Source: Phalacrocorax aristotelis
Taxonomy: Eukaryota > Chordata > Aves > Suliformes > Phalacrocoracidae
Length of the DNA: 64,000 nt
Reading direction: 5' to 3'
Assembly (NCBI RefSeq): GCF_949628215.1
Contig: NC_134276.1
Location: forward strand, 12,613,690-12,677,689
Made by a program: the position numbers and the translations under genes. Below the pieces are notes generated by a model that did not search any database, had not been told where the DNA came from, and saw only the letters and a program-made list of their open reading frames with translations. Positions 22,861 through 33,044 of the stretch are shown in pieces; the first letter of the stretch is position 1; each line of letters opens with the position of its first letter.

Positions 22861-24050
22861 TAATTTAGCGTGCAGTGTTCAAATCAAGTTGTGCTGGTGG
22901 GTGCACTTCAGCGGCAATTAATGCAAATGCTTGGTAGAGCACCAACTAGTTGCCCCTGTACAGGGTCTGGGGCTTGTTGCCATTTCTTCCTGGTGCCACA
23001 GCATGAGGAGCCCGAGGCTCTGCTGGGCACCCCAATACAAGCTGAAATCCAACCCTACGGACGTGGGCTTGTTCGAGCCATGAGTGGGCACCTGGTCTCC
23101 GCTTGCGGTGGCACACCACTGCTGCCGGCCTCCCTGCTGCTGCCGCCTGTGGCTTTCTGGCTCTGCTGGGAGGCTGGGGCTGGCCGTGCTCCTGGGATCC
23201 CATCCCAGCTCCCGATCATGGGGCACACCAGGGTGTCTATCCGTGCTCCATGAAGCTGGGGAGGGACCAGGGAGGGGCACGGGGTCAGCCCAGCCGGGTC
23301 TCCCCCCAGCCTAGCCGGGTCTACCCCATGGGTACGCCACCCATGTGGGGCTGCCCACCCTCACCCCAGGCACGGCCCTTTCCCAGATGCTGGGGGGCAT
23401 CCCATGGGGGTCACCTCTGGGGTGCAGGGCACCTGTCCCACCCGGCGTGGGCACACGAGCACCCCTGTGACACGGTGGTCCCTGTTCTGCCACCACCCTT
23501 CGTCTCTGGGTTTCCCTGGCCACAGGCTGGGTTTCGGGGCGAGCTGGCGCGGGAGCAGGAGGCAGCGGGCGTGCGGCTAGATGGCAGCACAGCTGTAGCG
23601 GCCGGGGGAGGATGGTCAAGGCAAAGGTCTGGGGAAATCACCAACACCCACAAATGTTTTTGGCTTTGGCTTTCCTGGGGGAACCACCCAGAGGGGCGAG
23701 GACAGGGTGCAGGGCAAGCCCGGGGTCCCTGGGGAGCGGGGCTGTCCTCCATCCCATCTGATCACTCGCACCACGTGCTGGGTGAAGGTGCAGGGGCCAA
23801 AATCAGGGCTGGGGTCGCTTGCGGAGGCTCCATCCTTCCCTGCTGCTCTCCTGTTCCGTGGGACCTTTAGGAAGTAAAGCAGGAACTCCACAGCAGCCCT
23901 TGGCTTTGAGGAATACTGCAAGTTTTTTATCTTTTTGACAACGATGCTGGCAACATGGTCGCCCTCCCTCCAGTCTGGAGCTGCACCAGCGCCCGGAGCT
24001 GACAGCCACAGCACCTGTAAGGCGACGGGAGGCTCTGCCTGGACCCAAGA
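22861..24050. other. GC-rich intergenic block
   Basis: A GC-rich stretch with long overlapping open frames on both strands, the longest 255 codons (23,103-23,870, +). The translations are low-complexity, rich in Pro, Gly, Ala, Trp and Cys, and match no family I know. Open frames in several phases at once are expected from GC-rich DNA poor in stop codons. A 21-bp near-tandem repeat around AGCCGGGTCT is at 23,287-23,328. A regulatory island or an unannotated non-coding exon is possible, but nothing supports a protein gene. Confidence 0.4.
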
Positions 24051-25009
24051 TGATATTTTCAGTATTTAGAAACTCCCACTGAAATGAAATAAATGAGCAC
24101 TTTATGTATTTACAGATCTACTTTTTATTTATAGTGGTAAGTGTAATTTTCAGGGCAGGATGAAGCTGAACCAGCCAAAGATGCCAGTAAGCAATGGCCT
24201 CCTCAGGGCACACACTGCCCCTAGCAGAACTGGAAATGGGCTTTCAGGGTTTTTTTGGGTGTTATTTCCATTGCAGGGCGAGGTGAGAAGAGGCAAGCTG
24301 AGCATCCAGCAGCTGGAGGATAAGATACACCCAAAACAGCCCAGGTCCACGGCTTGTGTTAACTAGTTTTGTCTCTTTGGAGGGGAGATGAGCACCTCTC
24401 CCAGGACAAACCCCCTTGGTGACCCCTCAGCACTATGCCACCCTTCCCCCCGGGGCTGGATGGGGCAGACAGCAGGACCGTGGGAGCTTGGGGGCAACCT
24501 GGCTGCTAGGAAGGCTTGGCATTGCCCTGAGCCAGACCCCTCAGCGCACATTACCTCTCTCCTGCGCATCTCCTTCATGGTTTTATGGCTCTCATCCACT
24601 TCCGCTCTGATGGGCTCGCTCAGGGCTCCCTGGAAGAGGGAGCCGCTCCCGGTGCATCCCACTGCCTGTCGCTTGCACAGAAGAAATCCCTAAGGGGAGG
24701 TGACTAGCCCTGTACCAAGAATGAACATCATGATGCCCGTCACTCCATCCCTCATCACTGACAACTGCCTGTTTAAAAGTCATCGTGTTTGGCAAGTGCT
24801 GTATGTTTTTCAGGACTTATGTTCACACAGATTAGAGTTATTATCTGTATGTATAGTTTAAATAATCTACATATTAAATAATACACAGATTAAAAATCAG
24901 GGCAAGGGCAGGGAGGGGAAGGACACTTCCAGGCCTGGATCTTGTCCCGAAACACAGGATGCTCTGCTCCAGAGACGTGTTCCCCGGCACGTGGCAAATG
25001 ATGGCTCGA
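24051..25009. other. Intergenic, between the 3' ends of ENDOD1 and SESN3
   Basis: It holds an AATAAA on the + strand (24,088-24,093) and one on the - strand (complement of 24,124-24,129) within an AT-rich patch. These are possible distal ends for ENDOD1 or SESN3 respectively. There is no coding sequence. Confidence 0.4.
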
Positions 25010-25031
25010 ACAGGAGACAGGTTTTATCCAT

Positions 25032-25037
25032 TTTATT
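25032..25037 (-). terminator. SESN3: Candidate distal SESN3 polyadenylation signal
   Basis: TTTATT on the + strand reads AATAAA on the - strand. In transcript direction it is followed about 60-70 bases later by a TGTGTTTC-type downstream element. It is the first canonical hexamer I find after the SESN3 stop. Confidence 0.3.
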
Positions 25038-28000
25038 TAACCAATGAAATTCCTACTGATAACAATGAAAGTAATTTCAGCAAGTATAAATGCGATACAG
25101 TTTTAAACAAACCCCATTGTTCCGTACCTATAAATAGATTTTTCAAAACCTCATAAAAAGTGCAGATTTATGAATTGCTGTTAAAATGTTAATACATGAT
25201 TCTTTTGTTTAAAAATGCGTTTTTGTCTCTTAACTCACAAAAAAAAAGTTCCTTCTGCATCTGTTCAGATAAATTCAAGTCGGGTAACTTAACTAAAAAA
25301 AGTGACACACAGAAATAATCCATCCCACTAGGTCAGTCTGTCCTCTGCAAAAAACAAACAAACAAAAAAAAACCCAACAAAAAAAGCCCCAACCAGCAAC
25401 AACAGAAAAAAAAAAAATGATAAAAGCTGCTGTGGAAACCCACAGTGAGCTCCTAGCAGCTGCCTCACCTTGCAGGCAAACCTCCTGCGAAAGCACGGAG
25501 CCTGTGGCATATCTCCAGGGCTCAGGGCAGGTGGTGGCCCGGGAGGCAGGAAGGTGACGTGCCACCCACCCGCAGGGCGCTGTGGGGTCCGCGGGGCCCA
25601 CAGAGGTACCACGCTTCCCTGTTCACGGTGGTGGGAGGGAGCAGCAGCATCAGAGCTTTGTCCTTAATCCTCCATCCCGAAACACCTGCGCAGCTGTGGC
25701 AGGAGGAGGCAGGAGGCTGCCAGGCTGGGGCTGGGCACAATTTACCCCCTGTCCAGAGGGTGAAAGGTGGGAGATGCAACGAAACACCACCCCCGTGGGC
25801 ACAGCCCTGCCCTGCCCTGCAGGCAAGGGGGCTCAGACCCACAGCCACCAACAGGGAGCCAACGCCGCTTCTTACCCCTGACACGCCGGGCTCCGCAGAC
25901 GGCAAATCAAGGGCTAAGTTTTGCACTCAAGAGAGGCTTGGAAGCTTTTCAGCTGCAGAAATACTGTGCCCATGTTTTCGGTCCAGCGGCTGGTCCGTCC
26001 ATCCCTCCCACACTGGCAAGGCTCACGGTTCCCCCTGTGCACGAGCAAGCAGACCACAGGGGTCAGCCAGCGGCAGGCTATGGGCACAGGGGGCTGAAAC
26101 ACACCCAGACCCCAGCCTTCCGGCGTCTGGGTCCAAATGTGGCCAAACGCAGGGCAGCCATGCCGCTCGGACCGTGCTTTTCACAGACAGGGGCTCAGCT
26201 CACCCACGGTCGAGAAGGGTCTGCCGGCGTGCCTCCCTGTATCTACAGTGGTATTTTATCTACAGCAGGGTCTGTTTAGCAAGAGCAGTTTAAAGTGGCT
26301 ATGTTTATCAAGTTTGCTACTTTATGAATTAAAAAAAACAACAACAAAACAAAAAACCAAACCCCAACAACTATAAATACAAAGACTCTCACACACCAGA
26401 CACTTGCAGCCTGCATGACTCATAAACCGCATCAATATTCTGTTAAAAAGCTTATTCTACTTAAAAACTATACATAGTACAAGAGATCGAAAAGTGGCAG
26501 TCGTGTACAGGCACGCTGCCTGCCCCAGGGTGGCCCACAGTCAGGTGCTTCCTAAAAAAATCAAGGAGTTACAGTAACACGGCACAGGACTGCAAAGCCG
26601 ATCACAGCTTCTGCTTACACTGCATACGAAGTACCAAGGGGAACACAAAAAAGAACTGGTGTTAATACTGATGGATTAAAGAGTAACTATAAAGATCAAA
26701 ACAGACGTTCACAGCATGCTACATATATTGCTCACAAACTTTTCTTTAAAGAAAAAGGAAAAAGGCTAATACAAAACAAGGAGTTGGCAGTCTGATTTTT
26801 CAGTTATGTCAGATAGAAAGATAAAGCATATACATTCATTGTGTGGCTTTCCAGCAAAAGGAGAAAAGGGTAAAACCGAGAGATTTCAAGTTTACAAAAT
26901 TCCTATTTTTTTTAAGCTACAGTTTATATCCAGTTCTGGTCACAGTCGTGAAAAGATTTCTGACTGTGTTGCCTTGCAGAGTCCAAGGGCTGTAGCCTAA
27001 TTATTATTATTTTTCCCCTAAAAGCGGCCGCATCTGGCACCACCCCAAGCAGGGTGCTCCTGCAGCCACCCGGGCACGTGGCAGCCAGGCTGGAGGGAAG
27101 AGGTTTGGGTCTGGTGGCACGACATGAGCATGAAGTGGGGAATGAGAAACAGTTTTGGACAGTGCATGTTTGGACCCGCTGCTGCTGCTGCACCCGCAGA
27201 TCCCTCGCCTGGAGACACAATGCTTGGTGTTTCACCCACTGCGGCTGAAAACTCCCTTCAGAGGGCTGATGGGGGCAAGAAAATGTAATTCAACCGCAGC
27301 ACAGTTTTCTCAGGCAGAAGTGAATGGTTCCCTTCCCCTGCTCCATCCGTGGAGTAAGGAAAGGGTCCTGGCTCTTCTCCTACAGCAGCCCCCTGGACAC
27401 CTCGGGGGGAGGCATCTCCCACCCCCTCCCCTACGCACAGACATACACAAGAACCTTTCGGACACATCGTTGAAGTTTCTTCAACTGACCAACATGTCAA
27501 CCCCTCCCGCGCTGGCTGTGTCCCCTCGGGAGCACCTGGGGTCTCTACCTTCTGGTGCTGACAGCACGGCTTGCTCCCCACAGTTAACTGGCATCTTCAA
27601 TACCACCTCTAACTACTGCCGGGAACAAGAGCAGAATTCAGATTTGTATTTTCCAGAAGCCCTGATGATACTCAGTACCCACAGGAACAGCCAACCCTGA
27701 CTACACCTCCAGCAGCCGCTCCATGGCGTGCGTTTGGATTTATCCCATAGGTAAGTGAAAAACCCAGGCTCACTTGCTCCAGAGGCCGGCTGCAGTTGCC
27801 CGGCTGCAAGGCACCCAAGGAGCTGCCGACCCAATGGCCCTGGAAGCCTGCCTGGCACAACAGGACCTCAAATCCCCCATTAGATGTCCCTCAAAGAACC
27901 CTTCATGGCTGAACAGCTCAAGCATGGGGAGTTTCTCCAAAGAAAGCATCTCCTTAGTAGATCCACTGGATTATTACTGTAACTCCAGAGACGGGATCTG

Positions 28001-28260
28001 ACACGCTACTGGCAAATGTTACCTAAATGTTGTAAGCAAGTACTGAGTGTCATCCTTTCGAACCAGATTTAAAATTTTCCTGTCCATAAATAACCTAATA
28101 TGGCAAATAAATGATTCTGAACATAAGAAAGACCCTCTGAACTCAATAGCAAATGGCAATAGAGGAACCTAGCATGGGTTTACAAGGTAAAGACTAGGAG
28201 GTTGTCCCTGCATGACTGCTAAGGTTTGTGAGTTGGGAAGACAGGAAGCACTTGACGCAG

Positions 28261-28274
28261 GGTGGTGGTGGTGG
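28261..28274 (+). repeat. (GGT)n microsatellite
   Basis: GGTGGTGGTGGTGG, a short triplet run inside the presumed SESN3 3' UTR. In transcript sense it reads CCACC repeats. Confidence 0.8.
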
Positions 28275-29257
28275 CAGGTCGGGAAATGACAATTTCTGCC
28301 CCTGGTGAGCAGCAGAAGGATTAAATGTCTGCAAGAGAGACCCGATGCGTGTTGGGGGAGCAGCAGCATAACCGCATGCCAGGAAATGTGCTCCAAGGGA
28401 TAAATTAACACTGATCAAGATGCTCCTGAAGTTTCCTCATACTACTGTGCTCTCTCCATCTCCCACACCTGCGATCTATGCAGTAGGTATGAAACGCTAA
28501 ATTCATTTTCATTTGGAGATAAAAATTTGTCATTTACAGTTCCCAAATGTGGAAAAGCTGGTGGATGCATCTCTTCAAACATAGTGCTGGGGGACATTAT
28601 GGAGAAGAAATCTCACATTCAGACAGTGAAAACTGATGCTTTTGTCCAGCTCTTGGAATGATCACTAATAGCAAACCAATTCTTTATATTAAGATCAGCT
28701 CTGGGAAAGTTCATTTAGAATGAATCCACTCCCCTCTCCCTCCATTTTGTGCAACATCACCCCTTATTTATGGGAGAAAGACCCAATCCTCTAAGGAAAG
28801 TAACTGAAAGAACATCACTTGAAATCAAGGAGATTTGGAGTATTTCTTTCTGACCAAAACTTCTTAGTCCAGGCACAAGCTATCCACTTGCTATTGCCAA
28901 TAAATCTTTTCTGGAAGTACAGGTTAAATAATCCAGCTCTTCTAAAAGAGAGTCCAAACTCTGGAACATGAGCCTGAAATGCATGCCTATGTTCATGGAA
29001 AACACACATGCATGAGAAACATTGAGAACCTGTTGTGCAACAGCAGCAGCTTACAGTTTAACTGCTTTGGGAGTGATTTCTCTAAGCCTATATTAAGTCC
29101 CCAAAATAACCCATTTCATTAACAATCACATAGATCTGCTGCACATTATTCCTTTAATCTCTATGGAAACTGATTTTGTTCTACTGAATTTAGGTGACTA
29201 CGTATCTTTAAAAATCTGACTCAAAAATGCAAGCGGGCACCTGGTAGGATTTTGTGC

Positions 29258-29295
29258 CTAGGTGCTTAAATTCCCATTGAAATTTAGGCAACTAG
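29258..29295 (-). repeat. Inverted repeat able to form a hairpin, probable ancient repeat core
   Basis: Left arm CTAGGTGCTTAAATT (29,258-29,272) pairs with right arm AATTTAGGCAACTAG (29,281-29,295): 13 of 15 positions are Watson-Crick complementary around an 8-base loop. The arms resemble the TTAGGCACCTAAAT core of an old dispersed repeat found in reptiles and birds. In the presumed SESN3 3' UTR it would form a stem in the mRNA. Confidence 0.6.
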
Positions 29296-30420
29296 CTGCT
29301 TTTTCCAAATTCCATGAAAACATCTGTCAGCATCACTACAAACAGAAATACTTTTGAAGAATCTGGTGCTTTGACCTTCGTCACTCAAGTAACAGAGAAC
29401 CAAAATGTTTTCTTTTTTGTTCTGTTTTAAATTTATAGAGACCTATATTTATAATTGTTTACAATCACCGATTTTCCTGTCCTTAAAGTTTTTTTTAATA
29501 CCTAGGAAGAGCTGATAGTGGCAATTCTTTACCTTTAAAGCTGAAAGTACATCCTCTTCATTTTAACGAAGGCTTTAGGACAAAGAATGTATGTTTCAGT
29601 TCAGTCTTGAGGAAAATAAATCCATCTACAGCTCACCAAAATTCTCAGAGGATACCACAACACTAGCTTTAGTAGCTGTCTGCACAAACTGCACCCTAGT
29701 TTAAAATGGTTTCCGTTCCTGTATGACGGCACCCTTGTGACGTTCTGCTGCACGCAGTGTGTTCTGCGAAATGCAAATGCTTTCTCCAATCGGCACCTTT
29801 TTCACTTCTCTTTGTTACAAAAAAAAAAAGGAGCAATTTCAGCAAGGAGGTACTCACTCACAATGCACGTTTTGAAGCGATTCTGCAATGATAAGAAGCT
29901 CTCCATGCTCAAAAGCTCCGTTCCCTACTTACAGCATTCCCTGTGCTAGCTGCTTCATTTGTACCTACCGAGCTCTCTCTCCAGTAGACAGGAGACTGTA
30001 CACTTTCTTTTTATGTTGGTCATGGCTGGGATTTTGTGGACTAACATTAATGCTGGTAAATATCAATTCCAAGAAAGGAACACAGAGGGAGAGTATCTTC
30101 CTTCCAACGATTATGGTACTCTTAAAAAATAGTATTAATGAATGAAGTGTGAAGATTCACATTCATGAGTGCTTTAAAAATGCAAAAAATCCAAGAACAC
30201 TTGCACATTAGACTTTGGCACAGTGTGAGCCTAAAGCGTGCATAAAGTGTATAGTAGAGTTGTCTGACTTTAAACACCTATTCTGAACAAACATCTATTA
30301 AAAATCATAAATTTGAGTATAAAAACTAGACTATAAATTGTTACACTGTAAATGCAATACTTTGAAAAAAAATGCCATGTGGAAAACACTTCCAGAAGTT
30401 TCAAGTTTGAATTTAATACT

Positions 30421-30441
30421 AAAAAAAAAAAAAAAAAAAAA
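30421..30441 (+). repeat. Poly(A) tract, 21 nt
   Basis: Twenty-one consecutive A on the + strand, read as a U tract in the SESN3 transcript. Confidence 0.9.
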
Positions 30442-32957
30442 GAGAAATAGCAAACTAGTTGTACAATGACATTTCCTATGGTGAAATGTCTTGCAGGCCA
30501 TACATGATGGATATGGCACCTTAAAAAAATAAAAATCACTGGTTTACTACAATTTTTATGAAGCAATCCATTTATGGTTTCTATATTTCAAATCTGCTCA
30601 TTTACTTTGCTCAGAAGGCATGTGAGCTGGCAAGTATATATCATAAGGAAAGAAGTAAAGGCACTCATGTTTCCAAATGTAAAACTCAACCTGCTCTAAG
30701 AGTCTTTGCATTTCTGAAGGGAAACTAAGCAGTCACATTAGTTACCCAAATCTAGTTTCACCTCCTTTCCAGAGCTCAGCTGTGCTTCTTGAGAACTACT
30801 TGACTTTTCAAAGCAAAGGAATTTAAAGTAGTACTGTACAGTTCCCATCACTTGAAAAAAGCGAAAGTATTGCATGAAAACTTTCTCTCAGCAGAACTGT
30901 TTTATGTACAAAAGCCATTAGGTATGGCCGCTACAGTCACAAGAGGGAGGAAAAAGGATCATAACAACTTAGAAAGTTGATCTAAGTTCATACATAGGAA
31001 CATCTCAACACTTCTGAGAAATATTTGCAGTTAGCTATACAAGATAAATAAATCTGGTGTTTTACCCAATGCTCTCTCTAGAAGAGAGTCTGATGCTGAC
31101 TGTTGGGTAGTTTTCTAAAGAGCCAATGTTACATTAAGAAAAAAAAATTACTGATTTCTTCCTCAAAAGGTTTCCACATGCAGAGTCTGCAGTCTGAAAG
31201 TGCAGAAAAGTGTACAATCATTTAGCTTTCCAATCTGGAACAGAGAGATAAAGCAAAAAAACCAACATGTGAAGTCACAGCAAGGTATCAGGAAAAGGGA
31301 AGAAAAGAGAAAACTAGCTTTAGTAGCATACCGGTCCATGATTTTGTCTAATGAAAAGGAAATAGGACTGATGGTATTTTTTTAAACTATTCTGCAGTCA
31401 CCAATGGAAAAGAATACTGTCTTATCTTCTACAATCCAATGGAACATTAAAAATAAATCTATCCAGTTAGATTTGAATGTATGCAACAGAAATAAAGGTC
31501 ACCCTCCTCGAAGAAACATGAAAAGTCCAAACCAACAGTCAAAAGTTGAAGCAGTGACAACTTGCATCCTACCGGGTAAGTTTAAGCATCTCTTTAGGCA
31601 CTTCACTGGTTCATTAAATGCAATACAAAATAAAGCTATAAATATCAACATTTTGTGCTCTTAAAAATTAGTCAAAAGCAACAGAAAACAGCACAAAAGT
31701 GTGACATTTTTGGCAGCTTATTTCTTCCCTTCCCCAATATTACCGGTTGTCTAAGAATGCTTTGTTTTGGGGATGCTTTGGCATCTCAGTATCAGGTTGT
31801 CTTAAGCCGTAAAAGCTAAAACAAAACTGCTAGGCCTTAGACAATAAAGAAATTTGGTTTTAAAATTTCTTTATGGCTATGTAAGAAGGACACTTTAGCA
31901 GTGGCATGATAGGGAAAAAAGCTTGCTTTCGTTTTAAATATTGCACTTTTCTTTTGTTCACTCACACTAATGCATAGAAACTTTTTAAACTTTGAATATT
32001 AAAATTTCATGCTATGAAAAAGTTATGGGAAATAAATTTTATACACCCAATATGAAAGAACAGATATGCTAGCCTTCCTTTACTTTCCTTAGTTAAAACA
32101 TTGAGAAAGAAGAGAGTGCAAAAAAACCCACAACCCTATTTTTGGTCAGCCTGTGTATTAACTTTATAGGTGCCAACTAAACAAACTGCAACATGTGATG
32201 AGCATGGGTATTGTAAGGACAACTGAGGGTGACTGTCAGTAAAACAAGACTATGCATGAATGAAACACAGTAAGTGTGGCTGAAATGGCAAATCGTGAGG
32301 CCTCTTCTCTTGGGAAGGGGCACGACAAAGCAGATGAATTTTGCACTTCAGTAGCATGCTGTAGGATTTATCACGATTAATTTCACATTAAAGTGTGCTC
32401 AATGTTTGCACCCACATCTTGCATCACCTTCAATTGCTGTAGTAAGACAGTGACTGGCAAGCAGTCTCCAGGAGACACAGAAGAATCCAGTGGGCAATTC
32501 AATGCAACGCAGCCTGCGCGTCTCTGTCACGAGTCACGACATGATGGTACGTTCTCAGGACAGGCAGAACCGATCTTCTGCTGGACTCCACTAATCTGAA
32601 AAATGATTGCTTGGAAAAAGAAGTCTCTAAGCACTTCGCTCCAGTGCTTAAAGAACAAAGCGCTAGGATTGGATATGATAAAAAGTTTCAGGATCCTGAC
32701 CACTGCGCAGAAATCCAGCCAGAAACAACGCAGAGTAGTGCTCCTCAGTGTTACTTTTGTTATCATTAGTAATGTTAAGCATCAAGAAAATAAAACACGT
32801 CATTGCACATTACAGCCGTCAAGAAGCACGGCTAAACTTTGACACTAGAGAATTGAATAACCTGATGCTACATCACAAACAGCTTCTGGTGTGTATCTAT
32901 TTTGAAAGGTCTTTACATACTCGGTAAAAATTCCTTTACTTCTGCCCAGCGAATGCT

Positions 32958-33044
32958 TCAGGTTAAGTGACGAGTTATGGCACGAAGAGCATACAGAAGT
33001 TCGGCTTGCATGCGAGCTTCCATTAGAAGTAGATTGACATGAAC
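32958..33044 (-). CDS. SESN3: SESN3 terminal coding exon (last 28 residues)
   Basis: It follows a TTAACAG acceptor and encodes [20 protein letters not shown] then RAITRHLT and TGA (complement of 32,958-32,960). This is the conserved C-terminal helix of the sestrin C domain. It joins in phase 0 to the previous exon (SEK|VHVN). The exon continues into the long presumed 3' UTR. Confidence 0.95.
   Translation of the reverse strand, partial: VHVNLLLMEARMQAELLYALRAITRHLT

Larger units (their letters stand above)
25010..32957 (-). other. SESN3: Probable long 3' UTR of SESN3
   Basis: This is the sequence following the SESN3 stop codon on the - strand. It is mostly AT-rich with no reading frame that looks coding. 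Scanning leftward from the stop, the first canonical AATAAA on the - strand is at 25,032-25,037, giving a UTR of about 7.9 kb; mammalian SESN3 is also known for a long 3' UTR. It contains a 21-nt T tract in transcript sense (30,421-30,441), a hairpin-forming old repeat (29,258-29,295) and a GC-rich block (about 25,430-26,250). Shorter isoforms using ATTAAA-type signals are likely. Confidence 0.4.

Noticed and set aside
23103-23870. 255-codon open frame on the + strand
   Set aside because: It lies in GC-rich DNA with several overlapping open frames on both strands. The translation is low-complexity and Pro/Gly/Trp-rich, matches no family known to me and has no splice or promoter context.
25559-26293. 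244-codon open frame on the + strand
   Set aside because: Same reasons: a GC-rich block with overlapping frames in other phases, and antisense to the presumed SESN3 3' UTR.
27155-27700. 181-codon open frame on the + strand
   Set aside because: No recognisable domain, low-complexity Leu/Pro/Ser composition, and antisense to the presumed SESN3 3' UTR.
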